Shown piece after piece: positions 10,174 to 19,294 of a DNA stretch of 64,000 bases (the stretch's first letter is position 1; each line of letters opens with the position of its first letter). The notes under the pieces were generated by a model. The model was not told the DNA's origin and did not search any database. It saw only the letters and a program-made list of their open reading frames with translations. Position numbers and translations under genes: made by a program. Source of the DNA: Clostridia bacterium. Its GTDB lineage: Bacteria; Bacillota; Clostridia; Oscillospirales; Acutalibacteraceae. The stretch is from positions 1 through 64,000 of the forward strand of contig JAFQEL010000023.1 in assembly GCA_017399065.1 (NCBI GenBank), in the 5' to 3' direction.

Positions 10174-10202
10174 TTGCATTTTTCAGAATAGTGTGTTAAA
10201 AT
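10174..10202 (+). promoter_or_regulatory. Sigma-A promoter for rpmE
   Basis: TTGCAT (10174-10179), 17-bp spacer, TAAAAT (10197-10202), 45 bases before the rpmE ATG. The leader of about 38 nt shows no obvious L31-type structure. Confidence 0.6.
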
Positions 10203-10246
10203 CCATTCGTTATGTATCCTAATGTACCAATGAGAGGTGAAAAGAA

Positions 10247-10453
10247 ATGAAGCAGGGTATCCATCCCAAGTACGAGAAGACAGAGATCCGCTGTGCTTGC
10301 GGCGCTGTTCTTGAGACATCATCAACAAAGCCCAATATGCGTGTTGATATTTGCTCAAAGTGCCATCCGTTCTTCACCGGCAAGCAGAAGCTTGTTGATA
10401 CTGGCGGACGTGTTGACAGATTCAAGAAGCGTTACAACCTCGAAAGCAAATAA
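10247..10453 (+). CDS. rpmE: 50S ribosomal protein L31
   Basis: The 68-residue protein starts MKQGIHPKY and carries the zinc-binding cysteines of the C+ form (CACG and CSKCHPF), followed by [16 protein letters not shown]. It is a large-subunit protein that also forms an intersubunit bridge. The C+ form stores zinc, and Zur-regulated C- paralogues can replace it under zinc limitation; no Zur site was seen here. AGAGGTGAAAAG precedes the ATG. Single gene with its own promoter and terminator. Confidence 0.97.
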   Translation: MKQGIHPKYEKTEIRCACGAVLETSSTKPNMRVDICSKCHPFFTGKQKLVDTGGRVDRFKKRYNLESK

Positions 10454-10462
10454 GAAAAGATA

Positions 10463-10496
10463 TAAGGCGGTGGGTTTACCACCGCCTTAACTTTTA
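10463..10496 (+). terminator. Intrinsic terminator after rpmE
   Basis: An 11-bp perfect stem (TAAGGCGGTGG / CCACCGCCTTA, 10463-10473 with 10479-10489), loop GTTTA, tail ACTTTTAA. Confidence 0.88.
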
Positions 10497-10506
10497 ATAA
10501 AGGTAA

Positions 10507-10546
10507 CCGCTGAATAAATCGTTTTATAATTCTCAGCGGATATTTT
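10507..10546 (+). other. Second hairpin with T tail upstream of the YigZ gene
   Basis: CCGCTGA (10507-10513) pairs with TCAGCGG (10533-10539), with an inner ATAAA/TTTAT pairing, followed by ATATTTTTC. It could be a backup terminator for rpmE or a leader structure of the next gene. The loop is large, so confidence is low. Confidence 0.4.
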
Positions 10547-10595
10547 TCTGTTATAGCTATTCAAAAATGCTCATTAATACATAAGGATGATTTCA

Positions 10596-11219
10596 ATGAC
10601 TGAATATCTTACATTAAAATCAGAAAACAATGATGAGTTTACCGTTAAGCATTCTCGCTTTATCGGCTATGCCAAGCCCGTTACTACTCAGGAGGAGGCA
10701 GTTGCTTTTATCAATGAGATCAAGTCAAAGCATTGGGACGCAAAGCATAACGTTTATGCTTACATTCTGCGTGATGGACAGACAAGACGATATTCCGATG
10801 ACGGTGAGCCCCAGGGTACGGCAGGTATTCCGGTGCTTGATGTTCTTCAAAAAGAGGGTCTGACCGACTGCTGTGTTGTTGTAACACGCTATTTCGGCGG
10901 TATTCTCCTCGGCGGAGGCGGTCTTGTACGTGCATATTCCCATGCGGCAAAGCTTGCTGTTGACAGTGCTGTTGTTATAAAAATGTCAATGTGTGTGCGT
11001 GCTGAGTGTGAGTGCGATTACGGTTTTTACGGCAGACTGGCCTCTCTTATACCCGAATGCGGCGGTACGGTTGAAAACAGCGAGTTTACCGATATCGTTA
11101 AAGTTACTTTTACTATGCCTGAGACAGTTTACGGTAATTTTTGTGCACAGCTTACGGAGTGCAGCTTCGGAAAGGTAAGTTCGGATATTTCGGAAAAAAT
11201 ATACCTTGAAATAAAGTAA
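10596..11219 (+). CDS. YigZ/IMPACT family protein
   Basis: A 207-residue protein of the UPF0029/IMPACT family. Conserved segments are KSRF-like HSRFIGYAKPV, AKHNVYAYILRDG, YSDDGEPQGTAGIP and VTRYFGGILLGGGGLVRAY. Eukaryotic IMPACT regulates GCN2; bacterial YigZ is of uncertain biochemical role, with a C-terminal EF-G-like ferredoxin fold suggesting an RNA or ribosome link. The ATG at 10596 is chosen because AAGG lies 9 bases upstream; the in-frame ATG at 10587 would overlap that site. Confidence 0.9.
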   Translation: MTEYLTLKSENNDEFTVKHSRFIGYAKPVTTQEEAVAFINEIKSKHWDAKHNVYAYILRDGQTRRYSDDGEPQGTAGIPVLDVLQKEGLTDCCVVVTRYFGGILLGGGGLVRAYSHAAKLAVDSAVVIKMSMCVRAECECDYGFYGRLASLIPECGGTVENSEFTDIVKVTFTMPETVYGNFCAQLTECSFGKVSSDISEKIYLEIK

Positions 11220-11296
11220 AAAATAAAAAAGGGTTTTTTATTCGGAAAAGCTATAACAATAATATATGAGCGAAAAAGGGCAGGTGAGGTCAGGTT

Positions 11297-12292
11297 ATGC
11301 AGAGTATAAGAGAGTTGACGGAAAAAAACGAGCATATTGTATTGTCGCCTTATGCTGCGTTCGCCGATGAGAGTGTCGGCAGAGAACGTGATGAAGAGCA
11401 GTGCGATATCCGTACCTGTTTTCAGCGTGACCGTGACCGCATAATTCACTCCAATGCTTTTCGCAGACTTAAGCATAAGTCGCAGGTTTTTCTGTCACCC
11501 GAGGGCGACCATTATCGCACAAGACTTACCCATACGCTTGAGGTTTCACAGATTGCACGTACAATTGCTGTCGGCTTACGTCTTAATGAAGATCTGACAG
11601 AGGCTATTTCTCTGGGTCACGACCTTGGACATACTCCCTTCGGTCACGCAGGTGAGAGAGCGCTCAACAGTGTCCATCCCGGTGGTTACCGACATTATGA
11701 GCAAAGCGTGCGTGTGTGCGAAAAGCTTGAGAAAAACGGAATGGGTCTTAATCTCAGTTATGAGGTCATCAACGGGATCGAGCGCCATACCAACGGAGAA
11801 AAAGCCAAAACGCTTGAAGGCAGAATCGTACGCCTTGCAGACAGAATTGCATATATAAATCACGATATTGATGACTCGATACGTGCAGGTGTTATGACCG
11901 AGGAGGATATTGATTTATCCGTACGCAAGGTGCTCGGCTTTTCAAAATCGGAGCGTATTAATACACTCGTGCTTTCTGCGATTGAGAACAGTGAGGATGA
12001 TATAAATCTCGCCTCTGAGGTCGCGGAAGCAATGGAAGAGCTTCATACTTTTATGTTTGCAAAGGTTTATACAAATCCCTACTGCAAAGGTGAAGAGGGT
12101 AAGGCAGACACAATGCTAAAACAGCTTTATCATTATTTTGCCGATAACCCTGTTGATCTTCCCAACGCATACGAAGAAATTTGTCTGCGTGAGGGTGCCG
12201 ACAGAGCGGCGTGCGATTACATATCGGGTATGACCGACAGATTTGCGGTTCGTAAGTTTGAGGAGCTGTTTATTCCTCTTTCATGGTCATAA
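11297..12292 (+). CDS. Deoxyguanosinetriphosphate triphosphohydrolase-like HD protein
   Basis: HD-domain phosphohydrolase of the dGTPase family, which removes triphosphate from dNTPs. N-terminal signature segments are DRDRIIHSNAFRRLKHKSQV and RTRLTHTLEVSQIAR. The HD metal motif is LGHDLGHTPFGHAGE, and the later aspartate is in RIAYINHDIDD. At 331 residues it matches the short Gram-positive form often placed before dnaG. The link to dnaG and rpoD suggests control of dNTP supply near replication priming, an inference from synteny. An in-frame ATG at 11297 follows CAGGTGAGG. Confidence 0.92.
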   Translation: MQSIRELTEKNEHIVLSPYAAFADESVGRERDEEQCDIRTCFQRDRDRIIHSNAFRRLKHKSQVFLSPEGDHYRTRLTHTLEVSQIARTIAVGLRLNEDLTEAISLGHDLGHTPFGHAGERALNSVHPGGYRHYEQSVRVCEKLEKNGMGLNLSYEVINGIERHTNGEKAKTLEGRIVRLADRIAYINHDIDDSIRAGVMTEEDIDLSVRKVLGFSKSERINTLVLSAIENSEDDINLASEVAEAMEELHTFMFAKVYTNPYCKGEEGKADTMLKQLYHYFADNPVDLPNAYEEICLREGADRAACDYISGMTDRFAVRKFEELFIPLSWS

Positions 12293-12301
12293 GTATATTG
12301 T

Positions 12302-12329
12302 TTGTTATTGTGGTTATTACATATATAAA
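12302..12329 (+). promoter_or_regulatory. Possible promoter before dnaG
   Basis: TTGTTA (12302-12307), 16-bp spacer, TATAAA (12324-12329) in the 65-base gap between the dGTPase-like gene and dnaG. The gap is AT-rich, so chance is possible. Confidence 0.4.
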
Positions 12330-12357
12330 TACATTATATAGTTAGTTGGAGAGAAAA

Positions 12358-14106
12358 ATGGCAAATCGCTTGAATGAAGATTTTTTGCGTGAGCTTCGGG
12401 AAAAGAACGAAATTTCCGAGGTTATCTCTCCTTATGTCAATTTGCGCCGAAGGGGCTCGACGATGAACGGTCTTTGTCCGTTTCATAATGAGAAAACCCC
12501 TTCTTTTACCGTTTATCTTGAGACACAGTCTTTTTACTGCTTCGGCTGCGGTGCAGGCGGCGATGTGATTACATTTATCCGCCGTATTGAGAATCTCGGA
12601 TATATCGATGCTGTAAAAAGTCTGGCTCAGCGTGCGGGTATGGCTTTGCCCGAAGACGGTTTTGATGATGTTATCAGTAAACGCCGCCGCAGAATACTTG
12701 AGGCAAACCGTGAGGCTGCAAGGTTTTTTCATTCTTCTCTGATGAACGAAAAAGGAAAAAAATGCCTCGATTATTATCTTTCGCGAGGCTACAGTATGGC
12801 AACTATCCGTCGTTTCGGAATGGGTTATGCCCCTGATGATTGGCGTGCGCTGTATAACCATCTTCATTCGCTCGGCTATACATCGGGTGAGCTTGTTGAC
12901 GCTAACCTTGTACGTAAAAGTGAAAAAGACGGCAAGATCAATTATTATGACAATTTCCGCAACCGTGCAATGATACCGATTATTGACGTGCGCGGTAATG
13001 TTGTCGCTTTCGGCGGCAGAGTACTTGACGATTCCAAGCCGAAATATATCAATACATCCGACACTCTTGTTTATAAAAAAGGCTCGGGTGTGTTTGCACT
13101 GAACCTTGCTAAAGACAGCGGTAAGCGCCGCCTTATCATAACAGAAGGCTATATGGATACAATAGCTCTTCACCAGGCAGGTTTTAAGAACACGATTGCC
13201 TGTCTCGGGACGGCTTTGCCTGATGAACAGGTCAACCTTATCAGTCGTTATGCCGATGAAGTGCTGCTTGCATACGATTCTGACGAAGCGGGGCAGAAGG
13301 CTGTACGAAGGGCTATTCAGGCTTTTGCAAAAACAGGTGTCAAGGTGCGGGTGCTTGCTCTTTCGGGCGGTAAAGACCCGGATGAGATAATCAAGAAATA
13401 CGGTCCCGAGCGTTTCAGAAACATTGTCGAGGGCGCTGCAAACGATGTTGAATACCGCTTGCAAAGCATACGCTCAAGGTATAACACAATGACTGACGAC
13501 GGCAAGGTCGGCTTTATGCGTGAGGCTGTTACCGTACTTGCGGCAATAAGCTCGGAAATAGAACGGGATATATATATAAACCGCCTTTCGGAAGATTTGG
13601 GAATATCCAAAGATGCTGTTTCGGCACAGGTGAAATCGGTTCGCAAACGTTCTGTAAGAGCAAAAGAAGCGGAAGAGATGAGACGTATTCAGGCATCTTC
13701 CTTTAATCAGCCGGGTAAAACGAGCTCGACAGGCTCGGTCGGTGCACAACGTGCTGAAGAAGCATTGCTTGCCAATCTGATGCGAGCGCCGTCAAACTAC
13801 CGTAAGTTTTCGGACAGGCTTTCGGCGGATATCTTCCCCAGTGAATTCGGCAAAGCTGTTTTTGAAGCTTTACTTCCGTATCTTGAAAGGGGAGAAGTGC
13901 CCGAATACGGGCAGGTGATCCAGTCTCTTGATGGTGAGCAGGCTGCTGTCCTGTCAAGGATCATCAACACAAAAATCAATACGGGCAACACCGCTGCCGA
14001 GTGCAGCGATTGCATAGATAAGCTTATTGAAGAGAAAGCTAAATCGGATGTGGCAGATCCTTCAACTTTAAGCGATGAAGATTTCAAAAAATTATTCAAC
14101 TCATAA
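12358..14106 (+). CDS. dnaG: DNA primase
   Basis: Synthesises RNA primers for lagging-strand replication. The CHC2 zinc finger is complete (C40, H43, C61, C64). The catalytic core has the RNA-binding stretch [20 protein letters not shown], the toprim glutamate in ITEGYMD and the DSDEAG aspartates. The C-terminal helicase-binding domain follows from about 430. At 582 residues it is typical. The ATG at 12358 with GGAG 6 bases upstream is used rather than the in-frame TTG at 12346. rpoD follows after 14 bases, the classic macromolecular-synthesis arrangement. Confidence 0.97.
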   Translation: MANRLNEDFLRELREKNEISEVISPYVNLRRRGSTMNGLCPFHNEKTPSFTVYLETQSFYCFGCGAGGDVITFIRRIENLGYIDAVKSLAQRAGMALPEDGFDDVISKRRRRILEANREAARFFHSSLMNEKGKKCLDYYLSRGYSMATIRRFGMGYAPDDWRALYNHLHSLGYTSGELVDANLVRKSEKDGKINYYDNFRNRAMIPIIDVRGNVVAFGGRVLDDSKPKYINTSDTLVYKKGSGVFALNLAKDSGKRRLIITEGYMDTIALHQAGFKNTIACLGTALPDEQVNLISRYADEVLLAYDSDEAGQKAVRRAIQAFAKTGVKVRVLALSGGKDPDEIIKKYGPERFRNIVEGAANDVEYRLQSIRSRYNTMTDDGKVGFMREAVTVLAAISSEIERDIYINRLSEDLGISKDAVSAQVKSVRKRSVRAKEAEEMRRIQASSFNQPGKTSSTGSVGAQRAEEALLANLMRAPSNYRKFSDRLSADIFPSEFGKAVFEALLPYLERGEVPEYGQVIQSLDGEQAAVLSRIINTKINTGNTAAECSDCIDKLIEEKAKSDVADPSTLSDEDFKKLFNS

Positions 14107-14120
14107 AAGGAGAAAAAAGA

Positions 14121-15224
14121 ATGGGAATTGAGACAACAGATAAAAAGAGTGCCTTTCGTGCATTGGTTGAGCGCGGTAAGCAGACGGGTAAGCTGACTAC
14201 ACGCGAAATTGATGCTGCAATTGAGGAGATGAATCTTGAGCTCGAAGAACTTGACGAGCTCTATGATACCATTGAAACTCAGAATATCAAAATTATAGAC
14301 GACCTTGGTGATGCGGCACTTGAAGAGCTTTCTTTCGATACCGATATTAAAGTTCCCGGTGATACCGGTGCAGGTGGCGATGCTAAAAATGCAGCAATGG
14401 ATGACCCCGTTAAGGTTTACCTTAAGGAAATCGGTCACGTTCAGCTTCTTTCCGCCGAAGAAGAAATTGAGCTTGCCGTTAAGATTTCAAACAACGATGA
14501 GGCTGCTAAAAGCCGCCTTGCCGAAGCAAATCTGCGTCTTGTTGTAAGTATTGCAAAGCGTTACGTCGGCAGAGGTATGCAGTTCCTCGATCTTATTCAG
14601 GAAGGTAACCTCGGCCTTATCAAGGCTGTTGATAAGTTTGACCACACCAAGGGCTTCAAGTTCTCGACTTATGCAACTTGGTGGATAAGACAGGCCATTA
14701 CAAGAGCTATTGCCGATCAGGCAAGAACTATCCGTATTCCCGTTCATATGGTTGAAACCATCAACAAGGTTAAGAAGACTAACAGTCAGCTTCTTCATAA
14801 AATAGGTCGCGACCCCAGTGCAGAGGAGATCGCACAGGAGCTTGATATGCCTGTAGATAAGGTTCGCGAGATACTTCGTGTTGCTCAGGAGCCCGTTTCT
14901 CTTGAAACCCCCATCGGTGAGGAAGAAGACAGCCATCTTGGTGATTTTATTCCCGATGATGATGCTCTTGCACCTGCGGATGCTGCATCAAATATTCTTC
15001 TCAAAGAATCGCTTGACGAAGTTCTTAATACTCTTACACCCAGAGAAAAAAAGGTTATCGTGCTGCGTTTCGGTCTTGCAGACGGTCACCCCCGTACGCT
15101 TGAAGAGGTCGGTAAGGAATTTAACGTAACACGTGAACGTATCCGTCAGATTGAGGCAAAAGCTCTGCGTAAGCTTCGTCATCCGAGCAGAAGCAAAAAA
15201 CTCAGAGATTTCCTTGATTCATAA
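14121..15224 (+). CDS. rpoD: Primary sigma factor (sigma-70/sigma-A)
   Basis: Housekeeping sigma factor, 367 residues. Region 1.2 begins near [13 protein letters not shown]; region 2 includes the -10 recognition segment [20 protein letters not shown] followed by ATWWIRQAI; region 3 includes HMVETINK; region 4.2, reading the -35, has [22 protein letters not shown] short acidic region 1.1 is present (about residues 1-85). AAAGGAG precedes the ATG. It is co-transcribed with dnaG, and no obvious hairpin terminator follows. Confidence 0.97.
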   Translation: MGIETTDKKSAFRALVERGKQTGKLTTREIDAAIEEMNLELEELDELYDTIETQNIKIIDDLGDAALEELSFDTDIKVPGDTGAGGDAKNAAMDDPVKVYLKEIGHVQLLSAEEEIELAVKISNNDEAAKSRLAEANLRLVVSIAKRYVGRGMQFLDLIQEGNLGLIKAVDKFDHTKGFKFSTYATWWIRQAITRAIADQARTIRIPVHMVETINKVKKTNSQLLHKIGRDPSAEEIAQELDMPVDKVREILRVAQEPVSLETPIGEEEDSHLGDFIPDDDALAPADAASNILLKESLDEVLNTLTPREKKVIVLRFGLADGHPRTLEEVGKEFNVTRERIRQIEAKALRKLRHPSRSKKLRDFLDS

Positions 15225-15292
15225 TTTCTTTGTTGCTGAAATACTTAATAAAATAACAATTTAAGTCACATATTGGTAGATTTTTTAATTTC

Positions 15293-15326
15293 TATTGACA
15301 AATTTTTAATTTCTTATTGACAAATT
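15293..15326 (+). repeat. Direct 12-bp repeats 22 bp apart around the -35 box
   Basis: TATTGACAAATT occurs at 15293-15304 and again at 15315-15326, a spacing of about two helical turns. The second copy contains the -35 hexamer of the strong promoter. The first has no -10 at a usable distance, so the pair could be an activator or repressor site, or a duplicated -35. Confidence 0.6.
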
Positions 15327-15345
15327 ATTTTATATTAAATATACT
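15317..15345 (+). promoter_or_regulatory. Strong sigma-A promoter for the secreted protein and peptide
   Basis: TTGACA (15317-15322), exactly 17 bp, TATACT (15340-15345). It leaves a leader of about 50 nt before AAGGAG and the GTG start. The near-consensus boxes fit the highly biased codon use of the two genes it would drive. Confidence 0.75.
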
Positions 15346-15403
15346 CAATAATGAATAGTATGCGTTTAAATGCGTGTACAAATAATTAAGGAGATGAAAT
15401 CAA

Positions 15404-18277
15404 GTGAAGACAAGCAAGCGAATTCTCTCAGCAGTCCTTTCTCTGTGCATTGTTCTCGGTTGCCTTGCAACAGGTTTCAGTGCACTTGCTGCTGACGGTA
15501 CTGCTCTTCAGGCAGCTATCAACGCAGCTATTGCCGGCGGCGACTCGGTTTACGAGTGGACAGGCGGCAATGTAACACTCGATGACACACTTGTCATCAA
15601 CGGTGATATTACTGTTGACTTCAACAACGCTACAGTTACCGGTGCTCCCGGCAAGTCAGTTGTTAACGTCAAGGGTGGTAATGTTACACTCTACAACGCT
15701 ACATTTATCGCTGAATGCGAAGCTTATCAGGGTGTTGTTGATTTTGCATCAACACTTCTCAGCTATAAGCCCGCAGTTTCAATCAACGGCGGTAATGTAA
15801 CACTCGATTGCATCACAGCAGTCGGTTCCACAATCCGCGTTCCCAACAGCTCCTCTTTCGAGATCACATCCGGTAACGGTATCAATGCTAACGCAGGTAA
15901 CGTTGTACTCAAGGATGTCATCGCTGTTGGTATGAAGGCTCTTGACAACACAAAGGCAACTGTTGTTGTTGAGGATGCAGTCCTTGTCGGTATCTACAAG
16001 GCTATCAACATCGTTAACAAAGTTACTTTTGCTGACGGTTACTCACAGTACAGCACTGTTGACCTTGTTGAAGAGTTGCTCAAGGACGGCGTTTCTCTCT
16101 CTGCTACAGAGAAGAAGTATATCGCAGGCCTTACAAACAGCCAGGGTGACCTTTCAGTAGGCTCTGTTATCGCAACTGCTAAGGATCCTTCCTTCACAGC
16201 TCCCACAAGCACATACGATGCTGAGACAGACGTTCTCACAGTTGTTGCTCAGGCTGATGCTGAAAACGAGAAGGCTGATGTTCCCAACAGATATTCTTAC
16301 AAGTACACACCCGACACCTGTACAATCGACGGCGTAACAGCTGATTTTGTTGAGCAGGCAGACGGTACATACGCAGCAACATTTGAAAATGTTGCCGGTG
16401 GTGCAGAGCTTAACGCAGAGCTTGATTACAATCTTTCCGTTAAACTTGGCGCAAAGCAGAAGGAAATCGCTACAAAGGCACTTGATATGGTTGCTCAGTA
16501 TGCAGACAAGGCTCCCGAAATCATCGGTCGCTTTATTAAGGACTTCGAGGGTGAGAGAGCTTACGGTAAGGTAAACGAGTACCTTGACCTTATCTACGGC
16601 GCATATAAAGATATTGATGCCGTTAAGAATATGCCTGCTGTCAAGAAGTTTATGGGTGTTGTTTATGCTCTTAAGGGTATGGATTTCACAGGTAACACAG
16701 GCAACAAGGGTCTTGTTTCTCAGGTCAACCCCAATTGGAATGAGACTCTGAAGAAAAAGGCTATTTCTGCTTCTCTTGCTAATCAGGAAGCTGATTTCGG
16801 CAAGATCTTCGACACAGACGGTGACGGCGTAGCAGATTCACTCTATGCATTTAAGGGTGATATCGGCGAAGGTATCGGCCTTCTCGAGCTCTTTGATGAG
16901 TACTATGAGACAGTTAAGTCTCTTGCTCTTACAGCTGATTATTCCGATTTCAACGATATCGGTGCAGCAGCTGAGTACATCGGCGCTAACTACGAGGATA
17001 TTCTTGCTCTTGTAGATGCAGCAATTGAGCTCGTTGAATACGGTTATGCACTTCTCGAAGATCCCGATCTTAAGGACTTCCTCGGTGACAACCTTGGTGA
17101 TATCTCAGTTATTATCGACTACGCAGACAAGCTTATGGCTCCCAACGGCTACTACTGGACAATCAAGGCTAAGTATGAAGCGCTTAAGTCAAGCAGCTTC
17201 ATCGACAAGTACGGTGACAGAGCTCCCGAACTTTGCAAGAGATATGCTCTCAAGGCTCTTGATATTGCTCAGAACCCCACTAAGTACTTTGACATCAACA
17301 GCAAGATCGAAGGCGATTACTTCAACGTATTCAACTTCACAGATACAGCTGTTATCACAACTCCCGCTGACGAGATCGTTGAGTACTGTAACGTTACTGT
17401 TAAGGTTGCAGGTTACGGTATGTTCTCTGTTGACGGTAAGGTTGAGTCTGTAATGCAGACATACAAGGTTGAGAAGGGTGAATTCTTCTCAGTTCTTCCT
17501 GTAGAAATGGAAGATGGCGTTGAACTCTTCCGTGACTATGTTCTTACACAGCCCAACGGTTCATGGCAGGTTGTTTCTTCACTTGCTAACTTCCGTGTAG
17601 GTAGCGATATTACAATTACTCTTAACTTCTCTGCAAAGGGCAGCCAGGCTGACGAAGATGTTAACATCATCTTCCTTACTGACGGTAACCTCGGTTACAA
17701 CTGGATCGGCGACTACGACGGTGCAGCAGCAGATGTTGATCCTTCCGAAGTTGTTGTTCCTGAGTACAAGGGTATGACATTTGCAGGTTGGTCTCTTGAT
17801 AAGACAGCTGCAGCTGACGCAGCTCTCACAGATGAAGAGCTTATCGATTCAATCGCAGACAGAACAGACGACTTCTTCGTATACGCTGTTTACGATGCAC
17901 AGATCGATGTTGAGATTCCTGTTGATCAGGATATCGTTGCTACAGTTGATACAGCTACAAAGAGAGTTTATTTCGGTACATATGTAAACCTTCCTGATAA
18001 CATGAAGGCTATCGAGGTCGGTATCATTGCTACAAAGAATGCTGACTATGCAACAGAAGAGAACATGACTCTTGCCCTTAACGGTACAGCAGGCGTTCTT
18101 GTAAAGATGTCTGACGCATACGGCGATGACGGTTACCTTCTTGATAACCTCTACTATGAGCTTGGTGTTAAGACTGCTTCCGGTACAGTTTACGGCCGCG
18201 GCTACGTTATCATCAAGAACCTTGATACAGGTGCTGTTGAGACTGTTTACACAAGCATTGCATCCGGCACACTTTAA
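15404..18277 (+). CDS. Large secreted protein, probable high expression
   Basis: A 957-residue protein starting at GTG, with AAGGAG 9 bases upstream. An N-terminal signal peptide (SAVLSLCIVLGCLATGF, ending ALAA) is followed by a right-handed beta-helix-like part (about 30-190) with repeated NGGNVTL and ANAGNVVL turns. A long helical part follows, rich in AEYIGANYEDILALV-like segments (about 350-640). A Listeria-Bacteroides-type repeat (KGMTFAGWSLDKT) lies near 790, with a C-terminal beta domain after it. There is no LPxTG or SLH anchor. Codons are strongly biased (AAG, ATC, AAC, TTC), as in rpsB and tsf nearby, so abundant expression is inferred. The exact function is not recognised. The peptide gene follows 52 bases downstream. 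Confidence 0.75.
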   Translation: MKTSKRILSAVLSLCIVLGCLATGFSALAADGTALQAAINAAIAGGDSVYEWTGGNVTLDDTLVINGDITVDFNNATVTGAPGKSVVNVKGGNVTLYNATFIAECEAYQGVVDFASTLLSYKPAVSINGGNVTLDCITAVGSTIRVPNSSSFEITSGNGINANAGNVVLKDVIAVGMKALDNTKATVVVEDAVLVGIYKAINIVNKVTFADGYSQYSTVDLVEELLKDGVSLSATEKKYIAGLTNSQGDLSVGSVIATAKDPSFTAPTSTYDAETDVLTVVAQADAENEKADVPNRYSYKYTPDTCTIDGVTADFVEQADGTYAATFENVAGGAELNAELDYNLSVKLGAKQKEIATKALDMVAQYADKAPEIIGRFIKDFEGERAYGKVNEYLDLIYGAYKDIDAVKNMPAVKKFMGVVYALKGMDFTGNTGNKGLVSQVNPNWNETLKKKAISASLANQEADFGKIFDTDGDGVADSLYAFKGDIGEGIGLLELFDEYYETVKSLALTADYSDFNDIGAAAEYIGANYEDILALVDAAIELVEYGYALLEDPDLKDFLGDNLGDISVIIDYADKLMAPNGYYWTIKAKYEALKSSSFIDKYGDRAPELCKRYALKALDIAQNPTKYFDINSKIEGDYFNVFNFTDTAVITTPADEIVEYCNVTVKVAGYGMFSVDGKVESVMQTYKVEKGEFFSVLPVEMEDGVELFRDYVLTQPNGSWQVVSSLANFRVGSDITITLNFSAKGSQADEDVNIIFLTDGNLGYNWIGDYDGAAADVDPSEVVVPEYKGMTFAGWSLDKTAAADAALTDEELIDSIADRTDDFFVYAVYDAQIDVEIPVDQDIVATVDTATKRVYFGTYVNLPDNMKAIEVGIIATKNADYATEENMTLALNGTAGVLVKMSDAYGDDGYLLDNLYYELGVKTASGTVYGRGYVIIKNLDTGAVETVYTSIASGTL

Positions 18278-18287
18278 TCTTTAGGGT

Positions 18288-18299
18288 TAACTTAAGTTA
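18288..18299. other. 12-bp perfect palindrome between secreted protein and peptide genes
   Basis: TAACTTAAGTTA lies 11 bases after the stop of the 957-residue protein and 30 bases before the peptide ATG. It has no adjacent T run that would make it a terminator. It could be an operator or an RNA-processing hairpin; the function is unknown. Confidence 0.45.
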
Positions 18300-18329
18300 T
18301 TAAATTTTTTAAGATTGGAGACGATACTA

Positions 18330-18482
18330 ATGAAGAAGTATGCAAAGCCCGCTGTTGAAATCGAAAAGTTCACAGTTGCTGATATCATCACAGCAAGCAC
18401 TCCTAACTTTGATGCTGATATCGGTGAGCTTTCAGCTGACGTTGAGACTGCAGTTGCTCCCAGCGTAAACGACGAGTTCTGA
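18330..18482 (+). CDS. 50-residue putative RiPP-type precursor peptide
   Basis: This short gene has ATG at 18330 and GGAG 9 bases upstream. It starts MKKYAKPAVEIEKFTVADII, a leader-like opening of the MKKY-x-x-P-x-x-E-I type. A TAS motif follows at about 21-24, then an acidic tail with several Ser/Thr, ending SVNDEF. It has no Cys and no double-Gly site. All Lys are AAG, all Ile ATC and all Asn AAC, like highly expressed genes. It is flanked by a terminator and then by an HPr-kinase-like gene, an ABC exporter, a PqqD-like protein and an S26-type peptidase. A precursor role is inferred from this context; the leader/core border and any modification are unknown. Confidence 0.75.
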   Translation: MKKYAKPAVEIEKFTVADIITASTPNFDADIGELSADVETAVAPSVNDEF

Positions 18483-18501
18483 TTCAAAGCAAACCCACTT
18501 T

Positions 18502-18537
18502 ACGGGCAGGCAGATTACTGTCTGCCCGTTTTTCCCT
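18502..18537 (+). terminator. Terminator between peptide gene and its processing genes
   Basis: A 12-bp stem with one G-T pair (ACGGGCAGGCAG / CTGTCTGCCCGT, 18502-18513 with 18518-18529), loop ATTA, tail TTTTCCCTTTT. No promoter is visible between it and the kinase gene, so partial read-through would give much peptide mRNA and little enzyme mRNA. Confidence 0.85.
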
Positions 18538-18565
18538 TTTATTTTCACCGGAGTAAATGACTTTT

Positions 18566-19294
18566 ATGGATAAATATTCAATTGCCGGCATATCTGTCGG
18601 ATATGATGCAAAATATGATATGCTCAGAAGCCGCAGCGTTCCATACATTTCTGAAGATGAGCGACCTGTACAGGTTTCAATCACGGTAGACCATAATGAA
18701 CTCGAAAAATCGTTGCCTGAATATCCGTTACTGGATATCCAGACACTTGAATATATGCGTGTAGGCAGTCTCTTTTACACGGCTTTACTCGACTTGGGCG
18801 GCTTTTTACTTCACGCGTCTGCGGTTGTTGCTGACGGTGTAGCTTATTGCTTCTCTGCTCCGAGCGGTACGGGTAAATCTACCCACACTTCACTTTGGCT
18901 TGATACATTTGCCGATAAAGGTGCTTATATTATTAACGATGATAAACCGGCAATCAAGCTGGTTGACGGTGTGCCTTATGTTTACGGTACTCCGTTCAGC
19001 GGAAAATACGATATAAGCGTAAATACGGCTGCACCGCTTAAAGCTGTTTGTTTTATTGAACGTTCTCAGGTTAATTCAATCAAACGGATAACACCTTTTA
19101 AAGCAGCTACAATGATTCTTGATCAGACGATAAGACCTGATGATGAAGCAAGAATGGACAAGCTTTTTGAAAATATTGAAGCAGTTGTAACAAGTGTTCC
19201 ATCTTATGTTCTTTCGTGCAACATAAGCCGTGATGCGGCTATTCTCGCTTATAATGAAATGAGTGGTAAAAATGCTTTCGAAACTCAAAACTGA
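18566..19294 (+). CDS. HPr-kinase-like P-loop protein of peptide cluster
   Basis: A 242-residue protein resembling the HPr kinase/phosphorylase or PEP-carboxykinase-like fold found in some peptide-maturation clusters. Seen: LLHASAVVADG (H83), P-loop APSGTGKST (residues 98-106) and the metal-site pair in INDDKPAIK. HPrK phosphorylates a serine of HPr; relatives in lasso-peptide clusters phosphorylate the precursor tail. Here it follows a Ser/Thr-bearing peptide, so peptide phosphorylation is a reasonable but untested inference. It is shorter than true HprK and lacks its N-terminal domain. An alternative ATG at 18557 sits only 3 bases from CGGAG; 18566 fits the family start MDKYSIAG better. Confidence 0.7.
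   Translation: MDKYSIAGISVGYDAKYDMLRSRSVPYISEDERPVQVSITVDHNELEKSLPEYPLLDIQTLEYMRVGSLFYTALLDLGGFLLHASAVVADGVAYCFSAPSGTGKSTHTSLWLDTFADKGAYIINDDKPAIKLVDGVPYVYGTPFSGKYDISVNTAAPLKAVCFIERSQVNSIKRITPFKAATMILDQTIRPDDEARMDKLFENIEAVVTSVPSYVLSCNISRDAAILAYNEMSGKNAFETQN

Noticed and set aside
12334-13464. 376-codon open frame opposite dnaG
   Set aside because: It lies wholly antisense to a complete, conserved primase and encodes no recognisable domain. Long antisense frames are common here because of codon bias.
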